Of a stretch of 64,000 nt of DNA, positions 13,901 to 28,900 are shown piece by piece. The translations under genes and the position numbers were made by a program. The stretch is from positions 63,133,585-63,197,584 of the forward strand of contig NC_060251.1 of the NCBI RefSeq assembly GCF_921293095.1, in the 5' to 3' direction. The notes below the pieces were generated by a model. The model worked only from the letters and a program-made list of their open reading frames with translations. It did no database searches and was not told where the DNA came from. The first letter of the stretch is position 1, and each line of letters starts with the position of its first letter. The stretch is from Ischnura elegans (Eukaryota; Arthropoda; Insecta; Odonata; Coenagrionidae).

Positions 13901-16900
13901 AAAAAAAATTGAGCCTCCTCTTTTAAAAATGGAAATTAGAAGACTAAATAAATATTTGGTTAACAATGGACTGGTCAACAAGGGTAGAGTTGAAACGTAC
14001 ACAGTCACTCATAAAAAACATTCTCAGAAAACCATCATAGTAACTACCCTCGGAAAATAACTTATGTCATTATTCATCACGCAATATTCAAAATCAAATT
14101 CAAGAAGGGTAAGGTAGTCTCCTAGTATTTAGCACGAATAAATCAAATTTACTACAAGAAAAGCCCAGAGTGATGATAGGGTAGTGAAATATAACATGAA
14201 AACAATTCACCAAGCTCGCTAGTCTAAGGTCCTGGGCCTCTATTCACAGCAGTATTACATGGTAATTCGATAAACTCAGACGAAAATATCATGCCAATAT
14301 CCTTATTAATGGGAAGAAATTCAAATATTTGGATAATTACTTGTGTGAACATATCCAGTTTTTTTAAATCTAGGCTTTGAGAGGACAATAAAATTAATAT
14401 GCCCATAAACGATGTAAGCTTCTACAGACTTCTGCAAGCATTACTACCTACTTCTTTTGCAAATCACATCACTGATGAAGAGGATCAAAATGCGACTATA
14501 TACTTCCTTATTTCATTCTAAAGAGCTAGAAAATCCACTCCAAGGGTAAAGAAATTATTGCGTCCATCAGAATTCTTTGAGGTAAAGAGGTTTGTTCTAC
14601 TGAGGATGAAAATGTATTGTTCTTATGAGAGGAAAATCAGAACATTTATTTTTTGTAAGAAGGAAATTCGTTCTATAGAGGTTTGTCCTGAAAAGGTTTG
14701 ACTGTTCAGTGCCTTTCAGCTACGTGGGCAACTGTATATTTCCCACACTTCCACTATGTGGACTGACTGAAGAATGTTGCAAATTTCATAATGCTGCAAG
14801 CTCAGGTAGTTTTTACATCATTATACTGGTGAATCCCTGTTTGATGCAAGTTTCACAGTGCACAATGAAGGACTTAGATAATGGTATGCCATCCAATATT
14901 ACACAATCCTCAAAAATAAAATTTGTTCACACAATTCAAATTAAAGGAGCTAATGGGTACTCAGCCCTTTCATGTCCTCAAGCTTCAAGAGAGCAGATGA
15001 CATTTAAAAATGACTGGGAAAAGATAGCCCATGATGACCACTCTGAAAGACCTTCATCAACCAAAAGTGAGGAAAATATCACCAATGGGCAAAATTTGGT
15101 GTAAACAGATTGGTGAGTGGCAAATGCAAGATCGCAGATATTTGAAAACCTCCGTGCAAACAAAATAATTGAGAAGATTGAGGAGGGGGTTCATCCCTAA
15201 AAGAAGGGATATTTCTAACACCTGGATGCCCCACCAATGCGATGCTCTCACCTACACTGCTTTCCATGTTCAAAAGTTTCTACTGCCAGATACTTCTGAT
15301 TTAAAAGTAATTTCTGATTTTGGCGAGAAAGCACGCACTCTGACAAATTAGTTGCTTTCCAGACAAATTGGGCACCATTGAGAGCTCATAGAAGATTTTA
15401 AAATATGTTTTAGGAGCCCCCATACCAATGATCACTCGAAGGATTCCTTTCTCTGGCGAGAAAAATACCAGAGTTATGAAATTAAGAGGATCATTAACAA
15501 CTATTGTTCCGCAATACCTGTGTATAGTCAATACATATTGAGCTTGAGCAATTAATTAACTACCAAATTCTCTGCTGATGTAATACAGCCATTTATTGTG
15601 CTACAGAAACTATAATCACCAATGTACTTCGTAACTAATCCTTATAATTGCCTTAATATTACCTAAAAGAAAGAAACAGGTATAACAAACTAACAGTGGT
15701 GCAATATCTACCCAGAATTCATTAGCCTCAACTAGGAGACTCTGAGTTTTGTTCTCCTCCAAATGAATAACACTCATGAAATTTATTCTAAACTTAGATT
15801 ATAGGTATGCTGTGTGAGAGAAGTTGGTGAACAAGACTCAGATGAGTATTACACAAGAATGGAGACCAATTAAGATTTGTTTCATGAAAACCATGATGAG
15901 TTACACAAAATTCAGTTAGAATTGTACTTTTGGCCCTTCACCATTGCTACACACTCAAATATGATCTAGTATTCATAGCCTAACACAAAATTGCCTAACA
16001 AAGTTTTTGCTTTAACAGAAATGGGTCTCAAGATTGCTCCATACTTCAAGCAATCTTCCTGCAATATCTCCAAAAAGGAACTAGCCATAACTCTCTGGTT
16101 GCCTCATCATAAGCATGGGAAAAGCATAGAAGGACACGATTTGTCATAATTTATTCATGAAATAATAGATTCTACAAAAGATAATTATTTAATATCTTGG
16201 ATTTTCGATCATTGTCCCAAATCAACTGTATTGATGCTCACATACGTAAAATAGCTCCAAGAAAAGTAAGCCTTTGACGCACAAAGCGTAAAATTTACTG
16301 CCTGACATACATCTCTCACTTAAAATGAAATTCTTTTAACACGAAACTTTTTAGGAGCATATATAGCATAAAGCGAGGGATACTTTTACATACTATTTTG
16401 CGATATACAATAATATAAAGCAATGAAAATTTTTGAAATAAGGAGTAACTAGCAAATCTAGAATCTTGATCTAGGATTCTGGGAAACTACCATCAACTCA
16501 GAGCTTTAACTTATCTTATACTCCCAATGGAATTCTTCTACACTTTAAAATACTCAAGGATGCAGATCCATTGCTGGCTAGCCAGTGTTTTCTTCCTAAA
16601 TATTGTTCAACACAAACTACTTAAATTTCAGTATTTGTAAAGGTCTTTATGTAACCAGAACCTGGTCATCTAGCTACTTTCAAGCTGTATTGAAGAAATG
16701 AACATTGTCTTTATCATGATCAATCACACACATTTCGCCACATCAAATTCCAAATCAAACAATCATGTAAATTCTACAATCTAGTAGTTATAAGTTTTAC
16801 AAATTAAATTGCAAGCAAAAAATGTAACAGGTAACTTTTATAGAATTAATTTTATTAAAAAAATAATAAATTCAAGGCAAATTTGGTCACAATTATACAC

Positions 16901-19900
16901 AAAGTCATGTCACCAGAATATGGGTGCTTTTTAGGCTTGCAACTAACACAGTTATTCTTTCTAATCTACTTATCAGTAGTTATTAAGATTCAAGTGCCAT
17001 AATATGCTAAATCTGTAATTGGAACATATCCATACCTAAAATTGATTCACCACCATGAATTTTATCACTCTCCCTTCACATGCTTACAACACGAGGTAAT
17101 TTTAGACGTGATTGTAGAACACACTCAGAGAAGACCGAGTCCCACTGACATGTGAAGTTCATGCATTCAGGGAAGGAGTGCATGTTACTTTCCTCCAGCC
17201 ACCCAGCACCACAAGTATAGTGGTTTCAGGTTTCATAAGCTTCACTCAAGATTTCAATTCGAGGCTCTGCAGTCAACAGACAAAAGCTTCACCAAGCTCC
17301 CTATTAATTTTGATGGAGCGTAAAATTGTAACATTAAACCACTTACCTTAACAGTAGGTTACATAACATTATAGATACATATAAACAAGCGGCACATATG
17401 GAGTGAAATTACTCAACCAACAAAATGTAAAACATGTCTGGTTCCCATACAAACACAATCAGCTGCAAAAGAGTTGAATTATTTATACTGCAGTGATGAA
17501 CATAGCATATAATTATCAGTCAATTCATCAAGGACTAACGTTAACTGTGATGCTGCAGTAATAACCATTTAAAACAAATGAAATCCTTAGTAAATTTACA
17601 TTAAAATTGAAATTGAGAGGATTCAGCAACCGCAGTTTATTGCATTGTACGGTAAACCATAAAACTTGAGTAAACTACACCAAACTGAAATGTCATTACA
17701 ATCATCAGTCATGACGTTCTTCACATAAAGACAACCATTAAGTATAAGACACTGATGGAAATTGGAATACCACCACATGTAGCCTCAAACAGAATAGCCA
17801 ACGGGGACACTCAAAGAAATTCATAGAAAAACTATGCAGAAGTTGATACATAAGTAATGGAGGGATTGTAAAATTCTAGATTCAAAAAACCAAATCAAAC
17901 TAAGCCACAGGAAGAGAATATAAAAACAGCTTAAGGAAAATAATTCATAACAAATAATTTTCATCGGAGTGATTGAAAAGTTTTGCTTTCATAGACGGTA
18001 CCTTTAAATTATAAACATCATATCAATTGAAAGGTACACATAAAAATTATATTTAATTCAAAGTAAAATTTTGCAAATCAAACCTTTTTTATTATTACAG
18101 CCAATAGGACCACTATCATTCTACTAATGCTTAATGATTCCAGCTACAACATTTATTTACTAATAACTAAAGATAGTATTTTCAATGTGCTCAAGTTAAT
18201 ACAAACCAAACATCAGTTTAAGGTCTAACATACATTTGTATTTTAGAAGGAAGTTTACTTTTATACATACATATATGTCAACATGGGAGCATGAAGAAAC
18301 ATGTTGATATTAAAAATTTCCCCGAAGTACAGAACAAAAATGGGACGAGGGCTTTTCATATGTATAGTAGAATCAGTGATAATGTGAAACGCATTTATAC
18401 ATGTTATTTTATCGCTTAACCAGGAACCTTCTCTAAAGATTTAAGAAGACTTGTTGAAGAGATGTCGAAAAGAAATAAAAGAGACAAAATTTCATAATGG
18501 ACCATCAAAAATGAAGAAGTTTTTCCCACATTTCTCAATGATAGTGAAATTGTTCAACAGAATTAGTGTATTGTATCACAAAGATACTCCCAATCACTTT
18601 TCAAGTCTAGAACACACATTCAACATATTTACTCAAAAACTTGTTGGATGACTTGAGCCAAATCGCTTTTTTCTGTGAAGTTGTACAATTTACTCCACCC
18701 CCCTAAATATAAAAACACAATTATTTTCCTTCAGAAAAAAAACAAAACATTGAAAATCATGCATTCACAAAAGATTGCTTTGACAAATGAAGTTTTATCG
18801 TTTTTGAGAAGTGTTAAAATTAGTTTAAAAAAACCCTCTACCTAATACCCTGTTTTTAAAATATTTTCCCCCACGAACAAAATTCCTGGCTACCCCACTG
18901 AAACATAAGCACATAGTATGTATTTTATCCAGTAATTTTACATCGATTTCTATATTCTCGCTTAAAATGGTGAGTATGCCAAGCACTGTGATCTATTGTC
19001 TAAGGAGACATATTATCTATATATATAGCAACTGAAGCCTGAATCACACGATCATTTTATTTCACCCCAAAAGTGATCACTAGTGCGATCGCTTTTCGCA
19101 ACGGAAAAAGTGATCGCTCTAGTGATCATTTTTCTTAATCACACGGTCCCTACCGTCGTCGGCTTTCGCATCACTTTCAACATCACAGCTCGTTGCCATG
19201 GGACACGCATAACAAAAATATACAGCGTGTTTGTTTATCTATGTCGTTCCCACGATTGCCAAATGTCGTGGTGCAATCGCTCCATACGGGCATGCATTCT
19301 GATTGGCTGATATGGGGTTTTAGTGATGGTTTTAGCAACGGAAAAAGCAACCGGACGAGTGATGAAAAATAGCGATGGGAATCCTCATCGCGATTGCAAA
19401 AAACAATTGCCAGCGATAATTATTTGCGAGCGATCACTCTAGTGATCGCAATAGTGATCACTTGGAAATTACGGATAAAATGATTGCGTGATTCAGGCTT
19501 CACACCATATTGTGAACAAAGAGTGTGTTCTGCATGGGTTAAATGCCGGGCCACTGTTAATCCAGCATTTCATTAGAGGCAGAAATGCCGTGTACAGGGA
19601 TCTCAGCAAATTTTATTTTCTTGCTGTTTTAATAGCACACTTGCACAAAGCTATCTGCATTTATTACAGGAGAACCCGACTTAAAAGCAACCCAGATCAG
19701 GTGTTTCTGCCTTTGCCACCAACTACATCAACACCACCCTTGCCATGATCAGGTACGTTCTCATTGCTGCTCTCTACTCTTCCTTTTTAATTCCTCGCAT
19801 TCACCGCTTTGTTTTTTTCCTCTCACAATGCTCGCCCTGTGACTCTGCTTCCATCTTTGCCATCTTCATCAATCCTGACATATGTTACAAGTAACAATTT

Positions 19901-22900
19901 CAGATCTCAACAATCATTCCGCTCCTATGCCCCACTTTCAAAATAAACATACCGAAGCGATGTGATAACAATGAAGGTGACGGTATTACGCGGCATGCCA
20001 AAGTCAACAATCGGCAAAAAATATATTACTCCGCTGTATAAACAAATAATTTACCAAGAACAATAAAACTGATGTAACATTATTACTCAAGGAACATATT
20101 ATTAGACCAATTTACTGTACCAGTCGGGGGCAATGAAGTGCACGCACCAAAATTTGAAACTTGATCAATACCAAAGGTTAAAATGTCAGTCAGTGACAGC
20201 GCTTGGGAACAAAAACAGTGAATACTAAGGGATTTTTTTATTCTGATCTTTCATCCTTGGGACAGACTTGATTTGGATACGGAACAATTTATCTTCTGCA
20301 TCCCTTGATTTTGGCCAGCGGAAAAGAATGTATGTCAATTATCACTGACTGACACCAAAACGAGGCACTGTTGCATTACATTCCTCTGCATTAACATGTG
20401 ACTTTCAAGTATTGATTAAATGGAGTGGTAAGTCACAGTCATGATTGGGAAGGATGGTTACCTGGAAATTTTCATGGAAAAATCGTTTCTTAGCTGCGAA
20501 ATCTTCAGTAATAGAATGGCTCTGTAAGCGGAATCATTTACTCCTATGAAACGACAACTCAATTCCGTGGCGTTTTCGTAAAAAATGGTTGGAGTATGGG
20601 GAGAAACAAGTACGGATTATTAAAATTTGGAATATTTACTCCATGTCAGGACTTTGAATGGTCCATTTATCTCAAATTGAATTTTTGAACCCTAGTATGA
20701 CGGTTACATAGAAACACTCGAAATTTTACAGATAGTAAGCACCCAAAGTATGATTTTAGATACATTCACTCCAATTGACAGAGCCAAGCATGTGACAGCA
20801 TAAAATATTGCATAAATGAAGGGAATAATAATTCGAGAGAATATGCAAGAATGACATAAACTAATATTTTTTGGCCCACAAATCAAATTAAATTAAATAA
20901 ATTTCCAGCGATTGAATATTTTTTGGCATTGCTTGAGTCTTGATATGACCAGGTGTTATGCCCTACAACCGGGTAGAATATTTGATCAAAATATTCTTAA
21001 TGGAATATATCACAATAGACATGTTGTGTACGCAATTCTCAAACACCTATGCCTATATGTACCTGGTAAGACCTGGGCTTGAAATTACAGTTACATGAGA
21101 TAGCGCAGTACATCAAAATTATGAGAAAAGAATTCAAAACCAAGTATGTTAACTTTTTGTGAGTACATAAAGCCAACCACTCCAGTCAAAATCTTTTGCA
21201 TATTTTTTATGCTTTAAAAAAATCATTGAGGAAACTAACAATTTGCTATACATAGCAAATCCATACGGAGGATATATCTAAAACTTCAAAAACAAAGGCA
21301 CAATATGAGACCTCGCTGGTACATAATTGGAGGGAAGAGGTAGGTAATATTTAAATCCTAAGGTGAATAAAGGTAAGAGTAGGTAGGTCATGAGAATGAC
21401 CTTCTTTTGAATAGGGAGGATAAATTTAAAGGAGAGACTGTATTACAAGATGGTCACGACAGAAATTTGCCACCTTCGTGTACGGCTCATGGCTTGGGAC
21501 ACATTCATCATCACTATCAACATCTCTTTACTTGAAGAGATGCCAATTGTTATGATTTCCATACGATCTCTAAATATATGCTAAAACTATCAGTAATCAC
21601 TTTTGGAACATAAAGCAATATGAATTTCAAGCCTTGAAGCATTTTTCTGAGCATAGAATTTCAAGAACAGATTTCTGTATCGAACATATTCAAAATTAAC
21701 AATTTTTTAGGCTTCAGTGTGAGAATTATTACCTTTTTTGAATCATTAATACATCAGTAATGGGATAATATTTGCATGAGTAGTGAATTTACAGCAAATT
21801 TGGCTTCCAAAAGGTAAAATTTTGGGTATCATGCAGGTGGTTCACCTTTGAAATTCGTTGACCATTCTCATTCATCAAAAAACCACAAAATTCTTTAGTT
21901 AAACATTTAAATTCATAAATACAGGGCTGAAAGTTAGAACTGCCATTGGTTATTGCCGAAATGTGCTTAAAAATTCAGGCTCAGCCAATAAGAATTGCCA
22001 AGGTTAAGCATGAGTGCCAGAAGACTAAAAGACACAATGAATCCAAAAGGGAGCTCTTTGAAAGATACATGACGAAGCAAGGTGCACAATTCTACAGGGA
22101 TTGGAATCGAAGATGAGACATGGATCAGTGGAAGGACATGTTAAGGAATACCATTATTTATTCTAATGACAAAGATGGGCCGTGCAAATCTCGTAAAGCC
22201 ACATTACCCGAGGCTGACAAAAGGGTATGGGACGCCTTCTTGAAAGGCCTCACGGGAGAGGTAGAGCATCAGTGCCACCACGAAGCACTACGGACCCTTG
22301 ACTGAATGGTGCACAACACTTTTCATGCGGAAGCTGTGGTGACGAAGATGATGTTACAATCATCACCCCCAGTATTTTGAGCACCGACAGAGATGAAATG
22401 TTTCAATTATGGCCAGGTTGGACACTTGCACACACTGAGTGCATGATTGCAAGAGGAGAGATTGCCAAAAGGTCAATTTTGCCTTCTAATGTAGCTGATG
22501 ACGACGATGACATGGATGCCAGATGCCTTCTAACTTCACGATCCCAAGGACTGTATGTGATGTAGCAGAAGAAGATGGTCAGTGGGATATGCAGGCTTAA
22601 GGGTCGCCTACTAAAAGATAGAGGAGCTGTAGGGTCATTGCTACTGAGGAGCATTGGTGGATGTGATAGACTCAGATGGTCCGGCCCAGATAACATCAAA
22701 GGGGGATTTCAGGGAAATTTTTGTGGATACATGGACACAAAGAGGACCCACTGCAGAGAGATAATTAATTATGAGTACCCTTTGTAGGTACAGGTAGTGG
22801 AAATGGTAGCAAGGTTCCCACTCTAACTAAATTATAGAATTATAGAAACAGCCCTGCGTAGAGGGGAGGATGGTATCACTGGGTTAGACTTTCTCAATAA

Positions 22901-25900
22901 ATACAGTGGTGTTTTTGATGTTGGGAATCATATATTGTACCTAATAAAAATTGCAATCTGATTGATGAACATTGGAAGTTTACAGAACAAGGGAAATGTG
23001 AATCTGCCTCTGGATACACAACCATCCGTAAAAGGAGGAAAGGGAGAAGCCATTGCCAATGAGGGTCCAGCATTCCAGGCTTCCTTTCCATGACACTTTG
23101 ATACCACCATAGTCTAGTAGAATCCTATGGGTAGCCCAAGAATGCAGTTAAAGCAAAGGAACTTCCCAGGTAGAGCCTACATTGGATATTGGAAAAACTA
23201 TTATGTGGCAAGGTGTCCATGCACCGTTGGTGAAGAACGAAGTGTCACAGTACAAGTACACAACAATCTTTGGAAACAAATAAATAGTGCCGCACAAGGG
23301 AACCAACCTGGGAAAGTCCTGCATGATTAATTTCAGCAAGGATGAAGAAATCAAAAAAAAAGAAGAGGGAAATCAGAGCCATAACATGTGATGACAGTGG
23401 GGATCCAAAATAGTTGCAAAAAAATCAGCAACTTTGAGCACAAGAGAAATGGAAGTAACATTACCACTTTTCGAAGAATAGAATGAGTTTTTAACGAGGA
23501 CCAACAGATTTTGACAGGTGGGCATTAAGAATAGAGGAACTAGGACAATGCGAATCACCAACAGTTAATGCAATGCATTTCAGCCCCATGATCGTAGGTG
23601 TTATAATTGCTGGAATGTGTTTTAATGGAAAAATGGAATGGGTCAAAACTAAATCTCAGGTGTGAAATAGGGCACCATAGAACAAAATTATCAACACTAG
23701 AAATGTGCTCACCCCCTTGTATGAAAATAACTAAGACATAGGACAGGATTAAATAATATAAAACGGATAAATAGTAAGTGAGGGATAGAATAATCAAAAA
23801 CTAAGCAGAAAAAGAATGATTGGTAAACATAAGTGCAGTTGATAAGTATTCTCGTAAATACCAGTTCAAACCTCTGAGACTGAACTTGGGTAACCTACAA
23901 TCAAGATGGTGAAAATTATTTTTTGTTGCTTCTGTTTTGTCTTTGATTTATTATACTCTTAAACAAAATGTTGCACACACCTAATGGACTCAAGACATGA
24001 AAGAGAGACAGAAAGATGATTATCTATCATTTCTGGAAACTGAAGCATTACCTCATTTCTTAGAAAATTCCTTACACTATCTTACGTTTCGAAGAAAATT
24101 ACTTTGCTTTTCTTCCAACCATATAATGGAATTCTACAAAGTTAAGGCCTCAACAATTCAGTGCATCATATATTTCCATGATTGGGCATCTATATAGCAG
24201 GCAATAATCCATGCTCTCTTATATTTAAAAATTATAAAGTAAATATTTTCCGAGATATGGAAAACATACACAAAGCAATCAGTCAAGTAATACAATTTAA
24301 ATAATAAATAATGCATCATCATTAAGGTTACTTATTCAATACGCACAACCTGATGGTTGTGTATGTGTAACATATAATTCATGAACTTAAGCACTTCACA
24401 TGTTACTATCTGAAACAATAAATCACAACTAAAAAGGAAAAATATCACTAACTACATTACTATCACACATACTTTGCTCTCAGAACCTATAAATGGCAAA
24501 CTGTCAACTGACACGACACACAATTGAACTACATGTATCAATCTATAACTTATATTCATCCGAGTCATTTAACAATGGCAGTAGATCAAATGTCAGCAAT
24601 CCCCAGGCCACTAAATCATTGGATAAAACAATTACGATAACGAATATATATTCCACTAAGACTTAGAATCCTTGACACTAAGGATGATCTGCAATTGGGA
24701 TATTTACCCTGAATGCTGTGCCTAATGATAACATCCTGAGGATAGCCAGAATGAATTTCTATCTTGTTTCCTGTATTTTTTTTTAAGGTGACACTTCATT
24801 GCAGTAAAAGATGGATTAAGCTATACCACAAAATCAGTAGAATGAAGTCATACAGTGAAATTCTCAATCTCCGGAATATCCTGCTTCAAACTTCTGAAAT
24901 ATCCACCCAGTACACAAACCATGAAAGCCCCTTCAAAGAAATACCTCATTTAAACAATTTGAACAGTATGTAAATGGAAAATAAGTTACTAAAACAAAGT
25001 AAATTAATCAAGAGTCAAATTATTCAAGCTGGGTAACAAAGGAATAAGCAATCCACAATGATGACAATTATTCAGACATCAAAAAGCAAGACTGATGCCT
25101 TTTGCAGCCATCGAATTCCAATAAAGCTGACATGAGAGCAAACATGCACAATTGCAACCACAGCTGATAGCACACAACCAATTTTGACACTGCAATGAAT
25201 TAAATTATGGACACAAAAGAAAATGAAACCCATTGACTAGATCTGGATCATCTGACCAAGAATTTTGGTTCTTGTGAGAACCACTCAATGACTCAGAAGT
25301 CAGAAATTACACATTATCATGGCACATCCTGTCAGGGGAGGATTCTCGGGAGGAGGGGGGATGAGTAGGAGGGATATGAAGCATCACAGGTTCGTCAACC
25401 CCCCCGGCCAAATTTTATGAAAATTTTGTAATAGGGTAGTTTCCTTCATCAAAGAAAACGAAAGGCATCGATTGCGATTCGTTACCCACCATTAGTGCAT
25501 TCATAATATACAAATTATTTCGTTTTAGAAATACTGGTTTAGACGAATGGCAATGGTCCATTTTTATCCTCATTTGAAAAGGGCCAGATTGGCACCCATG
25601 CGATGCCACTCCATGTGACGTCACAGGGACCTTGTTTCTATACGAGTAGTCCGGAGTTTTACATCGTCTGAGGTTACCAATGCATGCATGAGGCACAGAG
25701 CTCAGGGAAACATGTCTTAATACAGGCATCCCCCGAGTTACGTATGTCTCGACTTACGTAAATCCGTACTTACGTAAGCGATAACCGTATTTCAAATGAT
25801 TACGTTAATTTTCGAATGTGAGCACGAAGAAGTAGATATTCGCTCGTACAACCTATGGTAGAAAAAATATCGAATAGTTATAGAGTTTTCCAAGTGCTAA

Positions 25901-28900
25901 AAATAACAAAGTGACCCATTTTTGTCATTCCTCGAAGGAAATTTCATTAATTTCTGTAGAAAAATCGCTTATAAATCCCAAGTCAGCAATCAACGTGAAA
26001 ATTTGCAGTTCTAGCGATGGATGTGGTGGCGTATGTGGTTGCACTCATTCCTGTACGATACAACTTGATATACAGCAATCTCTGAAGCGCCAACGCAAAG
26101 GTTCGACTTACGTAAATTTTGACTTACGCATAGTCTGCCGGAACGCATCTCTTACGTAACTCGGGGGATGCCTGTAATCACTTATTAAAACTGGCTAAGG
26201 TCCGAAAGTTTTCCTCGTTTGATAAGGTATAAATAATCCTTATTTAAGCCAAGCACTACCAGCCAGCAGGGTACTCAGCTACCCGCTAGCACCCTGCGTC
26301 GTATCAGCGCTAAGCCTTGCTTCAAGGTCACCTCACAGGGCGGCAGCGGGAGCCAGACGGAGAGATTTCCCGGCAATCATACTTACGCGTCGCGTTTTCG
26401 CACGCTTGAAATTTTTCACTTTTCATTTAATCGCGAAAAATAGATATCTTAATTTAAAAATCTAAAAGTGTGAAATACGTACTCCAGGAGTAATAATCTT
26501 TCGAGTTAGGCAATAAAAAAATAATAGGAACCACCCTATTGGTTTAATAGTTTTCGCATCCTTGTAAATGAGTAAAGGGAGAGTATATGCAGATGCATGG
26601 TTACAAGTCCTAAATCTGAGAGTAGTTTGAGCTGTACTTAGCATAGAGCATAGCACTATGTAATGTAAAAAATGCCCCTCTCTTCCAGGCAGTATCCCAT
26701 ACTCTCTGAACCAAGGTCACGGCCCCTCCCCCAAATTTGATGCAGAGTCTGCCCCCACCCAGTATAGTCTTAGATTTCACTACTACACAATCAATAGCAA
26801 TTCTTTCAAAGGATATTAACAATTCGTTGCAGTCGTGGTTACACTAGTTCATGCTTGCCCACAGACTTCTAATAACAATTTAACTAACTATTGATTGCAC
26901 ACACCTTAAAAATTAAATATTCTAAGCATTTTTCCATAAGCATAACTGAATTAGCAGCAGATACAGAATACTTTAAGAGAGGACAAAAGCAAGTGGGGGA
27001 TGGACCAACAAACTGGGAATCACACAAAATCTGATGTCATCAGAGTGGGAGAATGCAGGAGACAACAAAAAATACAACAAAACGAAAACTAAGTTTTCTT
27101 GAAAACACTCACTAACACATTAATAAAATGTATCACCTATTACTATTTTCTGAGGGTCATTTCGTATATCCCATTTTTTCATTACAATATTTGTGAATTT
27201 TCAGTGCAAAATTTTATCGGGTATAAATTCTTTTCCTCAGGGGACACAGGCATTTTCAAGAGGGACCCATGGGGAGGGGGAAAGTCAGAATTTCAATCAG
27301 AAAAAATAGGACTGACAGTAGGAGAGGGGGAAAGTCCCCTATACTATCTCAGTGAATCAACTCCTACTCATCACTATGACATCACCAATAAAGTAACTAC
27401 ATAATTATGCATGGCAGCCAAAGTTATTTTATTGACTGACAGCAAATTTCAAGTAGCAACAACAAATGTGGTGAAGTGAGGAAAGACCACAGGGGTAGTG
27501 TACCCACAGCTACACATTTAGTATTAAACGTCAAATTTGTTTTTCATTTTCATGTTTTTAGAGCTTAAATACTACAAATTTTTAACATAGAATTGATCTT
27601 ATATTAAATGAATCCCAAGGATCCACCCAATTCCTTACACTACCAAACTGAAAACGGAAAGATTAGCACACTTGTGTTGAATTGAGAATTATTCTAATGA
27701 GCTACACAAAAGGAGAGCAAGGAAAATCAATTACTAATAGTAACAAGATCAAAAGAAAACAACAAACAGAGGAAAAGACGTGAGAACACATAAGTACACA
27801 CATTAATGTATATGGGGGTCATTAACCCAGCACCTTTCCTACCTTGGGCATGCCGCCACCCACGTGGTTGGCTTGCTGCATGGCCTTCCTCTGATCCTCC
27901 TCCTCCTGCCGCTTCTCGTAGTGAACAAAGTCATCAAAGATGGAGGTAGAGTGGCGATACTGGTGAATAATTCGCAGGACTTGTTTCCCTTTTTCAGGAG
28001 GCACTTCCTGGGTGTCTCGGCTGTTGGTCACTGGTTTGTTCTCGTTGTTCTCGAGGCGGACATGCCGCAGCTGGGCATTGGGCACATCTTTCACGTAAAG
28101 CCACCTAACGCGGAACTGACCCTTCCACTTATCCTGAGACCACACTGAGGCCGAAGCACGATAGTCCACGGGAGAAGCCATCTCGGCCACTCCGCAGAAG
28201 TGCCCGGAGCCATTGACCGAAAATAGTAGGTACACGGGACCCTTCCCTTCCCTCTCCCTGAAAGCCACGTCCAGCCGCTTGTTACCGTGTTCCGTACTGC
28301 ACCAAATCTCGTACTTTATAGATCGATGGATGTCGTCCTCGGAGTAAGACTTGATGACGAAGAATCGGGCCCCTTTGGCCGACAGGTCAAAGTCCGTCGG
28401 GTTGTAGTTGTTCTTGACGCGCAACTCATCCAGCACTGGGTGTGAAGGCAGGGGCGCGGGGGCCGAAGACGGCACAACGGGCCCGGGGGCCGCGGTCGCC
28501 CCCGGCGCGGGCACCACTGCGCCGGCCGCCGCGATGCCCGGATTGTGGTGGTGCATCTGCTGAGCGTGGTGCTGGGCGTGGGAAGGCTGGTGGTGCTGCG
28601 GCGGCTGCTGGGGGTAGTGATGGTGCGGGCCGTGATGGGCCATGCCGTGCGGCCCCTGCGCCTGCTGCCCCGGATGGCCGGGGGCTGGAGGGGCCATCTG
28701 TGGGGGCATGTTCTGCTGCCCCTGGCCGGGGTGGTGGTGAGGGGCTCCAGGGTACGAAGGCGCGGGCCCCGGTGCCGAGGGCGGGGCCGGTCCACCGGCC
28801 CTGTTGCTGCCACCTCCTCTCATAGGTCCACCCCAAGGGGGCCTAGGGCCACCGCCGCCGCCTCCCTGGCCCGACATCACTCCGCCACCGACCGAGGGCC

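Larger units (their letters stand above)
4999..27842 (-). other. 22.8-kb last intron of YTHDF, repeat-rich
   Basis: It separates the YTH-domain exon from the 24-residue RG-rich last coding exon. Donor AAG|GTAGGA; acceptor TTTCAG|GAT. It contains an RTE LINE tail (7196-7520), TIR elements (8546-9179 and 25434-26536), SINE copies (9229-9533), a pogo-like transposon (11338-13598), a mariner remnant (about 15000-15345), a palindromic MITE (19033-19502) and an LTR-retroelement fossil (about 22040-23000). I recognise nothing in 4999-7195, 9534-11337, 13599-14999, 15346-19032, 19503-22039, 23001-25433 and 26537-27842 beyond AT-rich sequence and short chance frames. Confidence 0.75.

Noticed and set aside
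14709-15104. 131-codon open frame as a host gene
   Set aside because: Only its end resembles anything, and that is mariner transposase; the rest has no family signal.
25415-25729. 104-codon frame and its relative at 55978-56283
   Set aside because: Both fall mostly in family A TIR elements; the shared peptide reflects the repeat, not a gene.
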